A stretch of 64,000 nucleotides of DNA from Blastocystis hominis (taxonomy: Eukaryota > Sar > Bigyra > Opalinata > Blastocystidae). Positions 47,780-58,731 of this stretch are shown one piece after another. Under the pieces are notes generated by a model that saw only the letters and a program-made list of their open reading frames with translations, searched no databases and was not told the origin of the DNA. How positions within the stretch are numbered: position 1 is the first letter of the stretch; each line of letters begins with the position of its first letter. The position numbers and the translations under genes are program-made. The stretch spans positions 1 to 64,000 of the forward strand of contig NW_013171823.1 of NCBI RefSeq assembly GCF_000151665.1. The letters run 5' to 3'.

Positions 47780-49672
47780 TTACACTTTTTGCATCAGGAA
47801 CACACAGTCATCCATCTTTATCCATCTGCGTGTCCAGTCAATTCCAGAAAAACATTTCTCCACTCCAATCACCCGAAACTCCTCTCCTGCTTCCTTTGGA
47901 TCATGCGTAAGCAGATAATCATATCGAGAGAAGTCTGTCAGATTCTCCGTTTTGTCATATCGAATTCCATCGATCTCCAAATACCGTGAAACGCCTACAC
48001 TCACATTTTTTTCTCTTTTTCAGTACCCGTCTGAGCGGAATACACATCGATATGCAGCCACGGCATTGTATGCGAGTCCATTCCTGCCTGACGTTGCACG
48101 ATTTCCTTCTATTTTCAAGAACCAACCATCGAATCGAACATTCATTCGCATCAAAGCGTAGCCTCCCGGATAATTATACATCGATGGGATTAAAAACAGG
48201 ATCGTTAGTGCCACACTACGCTTCATCGCTTATTCGAAGCATCACGTCGCGATTCCATAGCCGGCAAGAAGCAAACTCTTCCACCACGACTGCGAACAAT
48301 GCGACCAAACGCGAGCCAAACCGACTGCAATGAAGGAAAAGGAAGGAGAATACCGGCGGCGCAGGCGTTGATCGCAGGGACGATGATGAGAATAAAGCGA
48401 AGCTCTTTGTGAGGAAGAATGGAGTAGAGGAGAATGAAGGCGAAAATGGGGAAAAGAAGAGAACCGATGAGAGGATCGGGCTGAAAGAGGGAGAAAATGA
48501 GTCGTTTGATGTGGCTTAGGAAGTGATTCGATTGGTTTTCTTTGGATTCGGTGGCTTTCCAGAGATTTTCTATTCTGAATGGAGAGGAGAAGCGAAACGG
48601 AGTTTGGAAAGGGGCTTGGTGAGGAACGTGGAGAGAGGAGGACAAAGAGCGAAGGGAAGAAACGGAGCACAATTGTAAAAGAGACGCGGAATCACCGAAA
48701 CGAAATACCAAGAATAAGGTTGTGTCTGAAAGCAATTAGAAAAATAAAGTAAAAGTGTACTCCCCAATTCGAGCTTTTGTTCAAGATTGTGTTGTAATAG
48801 AGAACGACAAGCTCCGGAACGAGCGCGTATCTCCAAAAAATACTGTCTATGGACGCCTATTTCGAAGGATGGTTAAAGGTGGTACGCTTAAAAGAAGGGA
48901 AAGAAAGCCGGATGTGATTCCGCTTGCGATGATTTGAATGAACGAAATGGAAGGAGAAAAGAGGAGGAGGAGGACAAAGGGAGCGAGGAGAACGAGCGTA
49001 TCGCATCGAATCACCACGCAGCAGAAAACAAACAAAGAAATAAAATGCTTGTATTGCTGCGAAGTGAGTTGAATACAAACGAAGATACCCCGTCCAGAAA
49101 GCAGCCGAATGCATACGTCACTAAGGCCAATGCAAATGTGTTGGGAAGAGGACGACCGAGGTAAAACATGAGATGAAATTGACTGCAGCAGATCCAAATG
49201 AAGGCATGTCCGGCAGACGATCCGTATTTCTTTACCAATGCTCTGCGCAGACGATGGATACCCATAAAATTGAGTAACACCAAGGCGAAGCGCATTACTA
49301 GGAATTACTTCGGTTTTCCGATAAAATACCAAGGAGAGAATAGTATTTGGGAATTTCCAAAAACTGAAAGACACGAACTATAGGAAAACTCATTAGTCTA
49401 CGAAAAAGGATTGTTAATCATATGTACGATGTGATTATAGATCCTATGAATGTCCTTGGTACAACTCCGGGAAATTCAAGGTGATCGTACTTGTCAATAT
49501 CGAACCCATGATAGAGAAGGTCATGGGATGCCTGCACATTGAAACTCTCTTCCACCTTCGTAAAGGGACACAGTACAATCTGTAATAATCACACCTTAGC
49601 AATTCTTACATAAATCGCCGCAACTATGAGAATTGGCAATTCCGAGATAACGTCCTTAACGGAATGTTTCAT
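47780..49672 (-). CDS. ALG12: ALG12 alpha-1,6-mannosyltransferase (GT22)
   Basis: About ten or more introns of 29-35 nt are removed. The spliced protein shows [20 protein letters not shown] and [14 protein letters not shown] (N-terminal catalytic loop), [43 protein letters not shown], and [21 protein letters not shown], all hallmarks of ALG12. The C-terminal part has [21 protein letters not shown]12 adds the eighth mannose to the dolichol-linked oligosaccharide in the ER, using dolichol-phosphate-mannose. The start ATG at 49672 ([14 protein letters not shown]) precedes a 30-nt intron at about 49579-49608. One exon junction near 48540-48600 was not resolved. SEC22 ends 103 bp upstream. Confidence 0.88.
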
Positions 49673-49760
49673 AAAACGAATTTCAGAACAAATGAAAATT
49701 CTTACTAGAACCCATCCTTCACATTGTTTATCAAACATCGTAAACTCAACATTTAGAAGT

Positions 49761-49768
49761 AACAAACA
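49761..49768 (-). terminator. TGTTTGTT 3'-end motif of SEC22
   Basis: Starts 6 nt past the TAA of SEC22 on the minus strand. Confidence 0.7.
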
Positions 49769-49774
49769 CACTAT

Positions 49775-50664
49775 TTATCGAAAACGGAAGTAAACTACTA
49801 TCAGTACAAATCCCACAATGAAAGCAAGCGGCGCATACTTTCGGAGCATCGTCTACGCTCTGATTCGCTCATTTCTTCCATACCATGTAATTCAGCTTCT
49901 TCGCTCCCCACTTGTATTTCTTCGAATCATCCATCAGCTGCTCGCTCGTCGCCGTCACATCTTTGTCTCACTTCACTTCCGCTCAGTTACGATCAAGCTT
50001 TTCCACGCGATGCACCACTTCATCGATGTTCTTTCGCATAATGTTCTGGATGTCGATTAGGTTTTCGCTCAGCTGCGCATAGCTGTCCAGACTGCTCGAC
50101 GGCTGGTCGTACAGACGGCGTTTTGCCTGGATTTCCTTGTCTGCCGTTCACAATACAACGCAAAAACTACCGAAACGGGCAAATGCGTAGGGACGAGCGG
50201 TAGTTGCGAGAATTGTCTTCCATCTACAGAGTAAGCACGATGCACAGCTCGAACTCGGTGCTGTTTTCAGTCTGCACATAGTTCAGGAAGGATGTTTTCA
50301 CATCTTCCAAAAACGCAAAGATCGCACGCTTCTGCATGTTCTTCTCCGTCAAGGTCAAGAAACACAGGTTTTCATAGATCAAATAGCTGGAAGGGGAGCG
50401 AAGGGAACCAACGATACCTGAAGCATAAGTCGCCGGATGTCACTTGCATTTGTGTCGCACTACTGCTAGAAAGGGATTTCAGCAGTCTTTTCGACTAGGG
50501 TCAAGCGAATTGAAGGAATGCTACTTCATCTTTAAATGAATCGATATCACGTCCTGCCTCCACAGTTGAGAGCATGGATGTCACCTAGGTCTAATTCCAG
50601 TCCCTGTAGAAGGTACAAAGATAAGTCCATCTGTCACTCTACCTACTGAAGTGAGAAAAAACAT
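49775..50664 (-). CDS. SEC22: SEC22-type R-SNARE
   Basis: Seven introns of 30-32 nt are removed. The protein starts MFFLTSVGRVTDGLIF, the longin-domain start of SEC22 (RVTDGL is characteristic). It continues with YLIYENLCFLTLTEKN, ARPYAFARFDKEI, then the SNARE motif (LIDIQNIMRKNIDEVVHRVE, with Arg near the zero layer) and a C-terminal anchor YAPLAFIVGFVLIVVYF. SEC22 is a tail-anchored SNARE for ER-Golgi traffic. Full length, about 225 residues. It sits head-to-tail with ALG12. Confidence 0.9.
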
Positions 50665-50890
50665 AAAAATAGTAGTATAAAAAACAAATAAGGGTGAAAT
50701 AATCCTTCGATAATCAAGAAGGCAGCTTTTCATTCTTCGATTTTTCGATGTTTCAGTACGGAATCGACTTTTTGCAGTGTATTACAGATGTGTAAACTCC
50801 ATTCAATTTTAAATGAAACTGAATCAGACAATAAATATGAATTGCAGGAGGATTTTGGCATTATATGAAAATAAAAGTATTAATAATAAA

Positions 50891-50961
50891 TGCAATAGCC
50901 GGGAATCGAACCCGGGCCTGATCCGTGGCAGGGACCTATCTTACCACTTGACTACTATTGC
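50891..50961 (-). tRNA. tRNA-Gly(GCC)
   Basis: A 71-nt cloverleaf: acceptor GCAATAG/CTATTGC with discriminator A, D-arm with AGTGGTAAGA, anticodon stem GGTCC/GGATC around loop CTGCCAC (anticodon GCC), and T-arm CCGGG-TTCGATT-CCCGG. No intron. CCA is not encoded. The A and B box sequences are intact. Confidence 0.95.
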
Positions 50962-51185
50962 TCCATTTCTCAGCTCCCAAACACACATTATATACCTTAC
51001 GACTCAAATAGTACAATAGTTTAAACACATTAATTATGAAACAGAAAAAATCTATTTATGTTAATGTGATATCTCTCATTGTCATTCTCTGTTTGGGATA
51101 GTAAGAATTGAGATCCGAGTGATATTGTAGCTTATATTATCGCACTTTGTACCATAGCCATCATGTAAACGTTTCCTTTTGATTG

Positions 51186-51985
51186 AATTGTGATTCTAGG
51201 TTCCTTTATCAAAGTCCTCATTCTATCACTCGCAACGCAATTCACTCCCTTCTATAAACCATTTACGGGTGGAAAGAAATCCAAAATCACTCCAACTCGA
51301 TAATGTGAACTATGAACAACGACAAGTCGATATTCTGATGAGGCAATACAATTTTATGTACAAGGAGAAATGAACAATATATAGTTTTATGAGTCTGACC
51401 TATTTTCCTTGTTTGTCAATAATCTCGAATGTATATCTATTTCCTATTCGTTTATGATGATAGAATCGGGTTATCTTTAGTCTTTGCGAAATTCGCTCTT
51501 TGCAGGATTATTACGAATATCAAATAGCAAATTTTATTAATAAGGGATTTCACATTGGTTCACGTCACGCAGATGAAGGGGATGGGAATAGCAAGCCTTC
51601 TGAGCAGAATTCGAGTGAAATTGGTGTTCTTACAAAGGTTGCTGATTATCAGGTATATCATCTGTGAGTTTGTCATTTTTCTTGTTGATTCTAGCTATCT
51701 TTATCGTATTAGCAAGGAAATCTGTCTATTTCTTCTTGTATCGATCACTGTGGGTGATAATACCCTTATTGAAGTTTTTCATCTGATTCCTTGGTTTTCT
51801 CTTAGATTATGCAGGATATCTATCAGACATACTTGCAATGCAGAAACAACCCACTTTCACTCACCAAACCCGACAGTCTTCTCCACTCAACCACGCTTTA
51901 TTCAGCTGTACATCTTCCCAAATATCGATCTTACCCACAGATATTTGATCTATTGTATGATGCAGAGAGAAAGATGACTTTTTAA
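51186..51985 (+). CDS. Multi-exon hypothetical gene, structure partly unresolved
   Basis: Several open stretches join across short introns: one reads HLRVERNPKSLQLDNVNYEQ, the next (after a 33-nt intron ending near 51469) reads IRSLQDYYEYQIANFINKGF. The last exon reads DIYQTYLQCRNNPLS and ends with TAA at 51983-51985. TGTTTGTT follows at 52008-52015, and BUD31 starts 74 bp downstream, which supports a real gene here. The exons between 51650 and 51810 and the start codon could not be fixed. I do not recognise the protein. Confidence 0.45.
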
Positions 51986-52058
51986 CTGTACTATTGGAAT
52001 AATCTGTTGTTTGTTTGAATAGACATCCGTCCTGATGTTGTCAGAATAAAATCTCATC

Positions 52059-52990
52059 ATGCGACCTTGGGACAAAAAGAAGAAACCAGAAGTAGCTGCT
52101 GGTAATTTAAAGTTAAATATTAGGGTTGGGAGGTGATCGAGCCTACATTAAACGAACTTGATATGAAGATGAGAGAAGGTAATTTTGAGATTACGACTAT
52201 TTTGACATGTAGCGGAAAGTCAACCTCATGATGGAAAACGGAAGCAAGAGTCAATTTGGCCGATCCTTCAGATTCACCACCAGAAATCGTAAGAATTTCT
52301 TCATTCAGCATTCCTTCCTAGCCGATATATATGGGAAGCATATAAGGACAAGCAGATTTCCAGAGAACTATACGATTTTTGCATAAAGAATAAAATAGCG
52401 GACAAAGATTTAATTGCCATGTGGAAAAAGGTATTGTTGTGTCGTTTCGCATCATCACTCTAGAAAGGGTACGAAAAACTATGCTGTATCGCGTGTGCGC
52501 AGAATGGCGAACACAATTTCCGCTCTACTTGCATCTGTCGTGTACTCTCTCTGTTTTCTCCTTTTCCTAGGTTCCCAAGGCGAATTTGCCTCCTGGCAAG
52601 GTCGTCGAGTGCGTAACATGCGGCTGCCGTGGCTGCGCGAGTTGCGATGGAAGCAAGGCGGTGGAGATGAGTGTGGATGTTGATGTGTAGCCAAAGAAAC
52701 GAGAGCATGAGGAGGAAGCGGACGAGACGAGAAAGCGAATCGAGGCATTGAGGAATATGCATATATCGGATGAGAGTGAAGAAGAGAAAGAACAGGAACA
52801 AGAAGAGAAAACGAACGAGCCCGAAGAGCGTGAAGCTCTGGAGAAGGATGAGAATCAAATTGACGGTGATGAGAAGATAGGAGAAGGTTTTGAGAAATCC
52901 AATGAGGAGGAGGAGGATTCGAATGTTTGTGAAAAACCCAATCTGACAGAACTGATTTTGATTTTCGAACCTTTTATATTTTTAGATTAG
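52059..52990 (+). CDS. BUD31: Spliceosome protein BUD31 (G10) with acidic C-terminal extension
   Basis: Six introns: 52091-52122 (32 nt), 52179-52212 (34), 52289-52321 (33), 52431-52463 (33), 52542-52570 (29) and 52661-52690 (30). The spliced protein has [57 protein letters not shown] and the zinc-binding Cys set ([27 protein letters not shown]), all matching BUD31, an activated-spliceosome subunit near the U2/U6 centre. Where BUD31 normally ends, the sixth intron leads into about 75 or more acidic Glu/Asp-rich residues. If polyadenylation makes the stop, the protein ends at 52918 (EEEED); otherwise at the TAG at 52990. Without the last intron it would stop at 52690. Confidence 0.9.
52924..52931 (+). 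terminator. Near-match TGTTTGTG 3'-end motif in BUD31 tail
   Basis: Seven of eight bases match. The preceding arrangement T-CGAA-TGTTTGTG places an in-frame T at 52919, so cleavage after it would give TAA. Same spacing as in NUP53. Confidence 0.45.
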
Positions 52991-53245
52991 AGAATGTGGA
53001 GATAGGTGAATTTTGTAATTAGTAGATGTCAGTTCCGCGTAGTTCAGATTCGACCACTTCAGAGTTTCTGCCTCCTATTTTACCAACTTCAAAAGTTTGA
53101 TTCACTGCTGTTATTGATGATTGTGTAGTTACTACAATCAAAACGAGAGGAGAACTTAAATAGCCGAATTCGCAGTGAAAAAGAAAGAAATGAACTTAAA
53201 ATGAAACAGTTTTCGTTTTATACATTGTCTTTACATAATAGATCG

Positions 53246-53972
53246 ATGCGTAAGAACTCCGCCATCAACATCCGCAACAACACATTACCCCCGGTCGTTC
53301 GTTTCTTATTTAGCATATTAACGTTCAGAACAACGAATACGACACAGATATACTATACATGCGTCGTGACACAGATTACCCTCGAGGCGACTCCATTTCT
53401 TATGGTAAAACCGCTGCAGAAAGCGATCTTTCCACTCTCTCCCACTCTCCCTCCCATTCCTCCAAGCCTCAAGTGTATCAGCCGGAATACGTTTCTTCCT
53501 CTCGTCCAATCAGCTTTCACGAAGAGTTCTCCGATGAAACTGCCTGGGTTGAACATCCCCACCCCCTTAACCCATAGGTTCGGGTGTTCGGGTTTCCCGC
53601 GGGAGATACTTCGAGAGTGTTGGAGGAGTTTCAGCGTGGGAGTTTCATCGCAGAGAGTCGGTCCAGCACCTCGAATTCCCTGTTTCTCCGTTTCCACCGT
53701 CAGGAAGACGTGGAACGAGCATTGGCAAAAAACGGGACTTATTTGAACGGGAGTTTCATTGGTGTATGTCGTTGTGCAGCGGAGGAAGTGGGGATGGAGG
53801 GAAGAGCAGAACCGCGGGAATTGGCGAGTGAGTCGATGGATACGAGGTAGGAAAAAGGGCGGGGAAATGAGGCGAAGAAATTATTTGCTAAAGGAAAATG
53901 AGATTTATAAGAAGGCGCCAGTGAAGCGATTCTCTGTGTGCACGTGGATAGCGGAATGGTTGTTTGGATTGT
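53246..53972 (+). CDS. NUP53: Nucleoporin NUP53/NUP35 (MPPN/RRM domain)
   Basis: Three introns: 53294-53328 (35 nt), 53548-53577 (30) and 53847-53877 (31). The Ser/Pro-rich N-terminus leads to the atypical RRM: WVRVFGFPAGDTSRVLEEF, NSLFLRFHRQEDVERAL, NGTYLNGSFIGVCRC. The C-terminus is an amphipathic segment (CTWIAEWLFGL) as in the membrane-binding end of NUP35/NUP53. NUP53 scaffolds the inner ring of the nuclear pore. The genome reads on to a TAA at 54022, but TGTTTGTT at 53977-53984 sits four bases after an in-frame T at 53972; polyadenylation there would give TTG-TAA and a protein ending WLFGL, close to the usual family end. Confidence 0.82.
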
Positions 53973-53976
53973 GGAG

Positions 53977-53984
53977 TGTTTGTT
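53977..53984 (+). terminator. TGTTTGTT 3'-end motif inside NUP53 frame
   Basis: Perfect octamer, four bases (GGAG) after T53972. Predicted cleavage at that T completes a TAA stop. Confidence 0.6.
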
Positions 53985-54532
53985 GTTATGAACGTCTTTT
54001 TTTATTGAAGGAGGAGAAATAAGGGGTTGTCTGGTGATAAAGAATGGAATGGGAGAGGGCGGGCAATCATCATCATCGTAATAATAGAAATAGAAATAGA
54101 TTAAGGATTGAGGAGAGAGTTCGAATGGTTTGCGCATTTAGAAATGGTATATGCAATGAGTTGAGTTGTACTGTAATGAAAGAATGATTACTGGAACACT
54201 TGTCTCATACAACAGGTAACAATGATATGAGAATAACAATTGAATCATGGTAATGTGCAAACTACAGGTTCATAGTATGATAGAATTCATTGAGATCAAG
54301 AGAAAATGATTCAGAGCGTGTTAGTATGTTCTGTGTAAATTGAGAGTTGTGAATAAATAAAGTGAGGGGTATCATAGATATGTCGTATAATGTACTTTTT
54401 GGAGGTGTTCACTATTCACGTATTGATAGTCTCATTTTTCGAAATGATTCATATAGACTATGTAATCACATCCATGTTTAAGCAATACCATCATAAAAGG
54501 AGATGTATGTGTCATAAAAAAGGAGGAATTTG

Positions 54533-57113
54533 ATGATCGTTCATGAGAAAAAGCTTAATGTAGGTTTTTCCCACAAAAACGTTTCCTTCCAGTTTTACCA
54601 TTTTTCGATGGAAAACATTGCTGATTTTGTCAATTCTGCTATTAGTAACTATCATATTGATAGTTCTATGATTCAAAATGTGCAAATATACTTGGGTGAA
54701 GAAATGAAACCAAATGGCTGGATTTCACTCATGTTGAGTAATAGAGATTGTGTGGTGTTGCAATTCAATAATGGAGTATTTATGAATCAAGGATTTCTGG
54801 TCAATGAGCAGAAAGTGTTGAAAGTGATTGGAAATCATCAAATTGGTTCTGTTTCATATAATAATGGAGTAGTAGTAGAAGAAATCGTGGATTTGGATCA
54901 TGGAAGTCGATTTGAAGGTTTGGTATTGGAAGAAAAAGAAGGTAAAATTGGAATTCCATTTGGATATGGTGAAATGTATGATGATGATGGAATATTGGTG
55001 TACAAGGGCATAATGATCAATTGGAAACGATTTGGATATGGAACGAGTTATCATAATAATGGATGTATTGAATATGAAGGATATTGGTGTGATGATAATC
55101 GATTTGGAAGTGGAAAAGTGTATGATCGATATGGTAAATTAGTGAATGAATGTGAATGGTATAATGGAATTGAATGTGATATTGATGAAAAATATGAAGG
55201 AAATGGAAGCAAGCCATTGAATATGGGAATGAAACATTTGAAACTGAGTGACAATTGTGTATTGATTGATTGGGATGTTTCATTGTTGTATAATTTGGAA
55301 TCAATCGAAATCGGCGATGAATGTTTTGAATCAGTGCAAACATTCCAAATCGATGGACTGAATCGATTGAAAACGATCAAAATCGGAAGCAATTCATTTA
55401 CTCAGGAAAAGAATGGTATTGGAAATGACAAATCGAAATCATTCCACATATTGAATTGTGAATCATTGGAATCCATTCAAATTGGTCAATTTAGTTTTAG
55501 TGATTTTGCTGGCGACTTTGAATTGAAGAATCTACCACAATTACAATCCATTCAAATTGGTACAATTGGAAGGTATTCATACAATTTATGTCGTAGTTCA
55601 TTTGTGATTCGAGGTATTGATATGATATTGATATTTGAATGATGCATAGATCTTCCCAATCTGCAATCCATTACATTAGGTGATGGTGTTTTCCGTGATT
55701 CCTCAACAACAATAATTGAAAGTATTGAATGAATTCGAATAAAATGATTGATATAGATCTTCCATCACTACAATCCATTCAACTCGGTTATGCTGCACTT
55801 GCTGGGAAATATGATGAATCAAGTTCGTTGATAATGCGAAGTATAAATGAAATGATTCGAAATGATCGATTGTAGATCTCCCAGTATTTTCATCCATCGT
55901 TTCTGAATTCGGTAGTTTCGAATATCCTCGCGTAGTGACATTGGAAAGTAATTCTGAATATTGAATATTAATAGTATTAAGATATTCCAAATCTTCAACA
56001 TGTTGAGCTACCTAACGCTTTTCAGAAAGCAAAAAATAAAGTTTTTAAAGGTATGTATTGTTTTTGTTATTGACTATAGATGTCTATAATGTTATTCACT
56101 CATATTTCTATTGTCACAATTATATTCAATCGATTACTGCATCTGTTACTTCCATAGCTATTCCCAACTGGGCTTGTAATGATATTGATTATGCTATTTT
56201 TGATTTCTCGCGATTTACTCGAGTGGAATCAATCGAAATCGGCGATGATTGTTTTGGATCAGTGCAAACATTCAAAATCGATGGATTGAATCGATTGAAA
56301 ACGATCAAAATCGGAAGCAATTCATTCACTCAGACAAAGAATAGGTATGGATGTAGCAATTCAAAATCATTCCACATATTGAATTGTGAATCATTGGAGT
56401 CCATTCAAATTGGTCGATCAGTTTCAGTGATTTTGCTGGAGACTTTGAATTGAAGAATTTGCCCAAATTACAATCTATTCAAATTGGTACAATTGAAAGT
56501 AAATCATTCAATTTTTCGTGCAGTTCCTTTGTGATTCAAGGTATTGATATGATATTGAGTATTTGGGTAATGTATAGATCTTCCAAATCTACAATTAATC
56601 TCTATAGGCCACAATGCATTCCGCGACTCATTAACAACAATAATCGAGAGTATTGAACGACTTTGAGTATAATTATTGGCAATAGATCTTCCATCACTGC
56701 AATTCATCCAACTAGGTTTAGGGGCATTCTATGGAAAGGAGAATGATTCATCATGCTCCTTGATACTGCGAAGTAAAAAATAATGGATATGAAATGATTG
56801 AATGTAGATCTTCCAAATCTAACAACTATTATTAATTCAAAAGGAAATAGTTTCAAATGTCCTCGTTCAGTAACATTGGAAAGTATTTTTGACAATTGAA
56901 TACTGATTGTATTTAGATATTCCAAATCTACGAGATGTTAATCTACCTAATTCTTTTGATTCTGTTCAATCAAAATCTATTGAGAGTATTGATAATCTAG
57001 TTTATTGTATTTCACTCATAGATGTTTCTCCCATTCTTGCCGATCTTGTGAAATATTCTCAAAAGTATGTATCCGAATCGGAAGATATACCTGCATTTGC
57101 AACAGAAGCATGA
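54533..57113 (+). CDS. MORN/LRR protein (paralog E) with tandemly duplicated LRR block
   Basis: From the ATG at 54533: a divergent N-terminus, MORN-like repeats (YKGIMINWKRFGYGTSYHN, YEGYWCDDNRFGSGKVYD) and the LRR block (LESIEIGDECFESVQ), then single-LRR exons starting LPNLQSI, LPSLQSIQL, LPVFSSI and IPNLQHV with phase-1 introns of about 34-36 nt. A 29-nt intron ending near 56069 leads in frame into a second copy of the large LRR exon (VESIEIGDDCFGSVQ) and another set of single-LRR exons. The last exon ends KYSQKYVSESEDIPAFATEA, TGA at 57111-57113. The second large exon has a one-base deletion near 56420 that breaks the frame, so the distal half may be dead. TGTTTGTT lies at 57254-57261. Confidence 0.6.
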
Positions 57114-57261
57114 CCATAAGGTAATGTAGTGTGCATATTCACAAGCACCACACTGTTCTACGATACAATCGAAATGAGCCAGATATTACTCCAGCATTGA
57201 TCACTCCATTCCATAGATTTCATTGATTATTTATGTTCAATGCTTACACACTTTGTTTGTT

Positions 57262-58731
57262 TATAATCCGTTACTATCATTCGTTGGTCATTCCTATAGG
57301 ATCTAATCACTAATTGACTCATTTCCATAATCACAACGCAAATTGGCTAAGCAAGCATATTCCAATCCTCGATGTGATCGATGTTAGAAATAATTAAATA
57401 TAAATATGACCAATAGAAATGTTGTTTTGAAAGGATCGAGTTCAATTCATTGTTTCAAATAGAAATGTATTATTATTGATTTTAATGGTCATATTGAGGC
57501 CATCAAGATAGTCGGCTAAATAATAACTGATTCTTTGAGATTATATTCATAAACCGGATGTGAATGTATTTGGATAGTACCATTTCTATTTGATTTGTGT
57601 ATACTGCATTAAATGAAGCGATCTATAATTATTAAAAGTATATTATATTATGACTAGGTTTTATATTCGAAAAGAATTGTTCACTTTTGAATTTTAGTGA
57701 GAAAAATAATAGAACAGTATAAAAAGTATGAAGATTATTGTATATACTGTACAAAAGCACGAAGAATCCAATGATAAGAATTGTTATTAAATCATAATGA
57801 CAACCATTTTTCAAACTGATTGTCGATGTAATAAGCTAATATGCGCATATTCCCGTACTGCATATAGTATTTTTTAAATAATTGTAGAAAGAGTTAAAAT
57901 TGGAGATGTTTCTTGTTTTATAGCATCCATGTTATTACCTCAAATAATGGATTTTATTACTCTATTTCACCAATAGTGTTACTGTCACTCCGTTTGTTCG
58001 TTGTGTTAATTATGCCTCATTTCTTTATCATTATCATTATTGTACTCATTTCTCTTTTTTATTGCCTTTCATAAACATAAAATTCACTAACTTCTATTAT
58101 TGTTTGTCAAAATCCACTTTATGTGGTTTTAAGGTTAATTTGCAGAGTGAAATAATAACAGCATATGATTCTTCCATTCGACAATGACTCACATTGTTTA
58201 TACGAACATAGGATAAAAGTTATTTGGTATGTATACTTTGCTCACTCTGTCCTCTTATATATCCATTAAGAAATCGTTAGTATAGAGTTATGCCTCTTCA
58301 TAGCTATAAACAAACAGCTTATTTTATGTGTATCAAATGCCTGTTTTTTGTAATATGTGTGTTGTAAGGAGAAGAGAATAAATGGAAGTATTGTCCATTA
58401 TCTAAATACACATGACAAAAGAAATCAAGTATTATATTCCTTATTTTCATGTTTGGTAAATATCGTGACTCTACCTCAATCATAGCCCCATTAGTGGTTC
58501 AATTTATACCCCCAAACATCTAAATATTCGCAGTATATTATTCCAACAACTAATACACAATGAATTACCCCATATTATTTCATACACTTTCATATATGTC
58601 ATTGATACAATAGAAATACTTAACTTGTAAATCAATTCAACTGAATGAGTGCCATTGCCATTCTATTTGTTTCAATTATTATTATTCCAGCAAAACATAT
58701 AAATAAGAATATATTGGACTAGAATTAGACA
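57262..58731. other. AT-rich intergenic stretch
   Basis: About 1.5 kb between convergent genes. Very AT-rich with no supported ORF, RNA gene or repeat. Confidence 0.5.
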
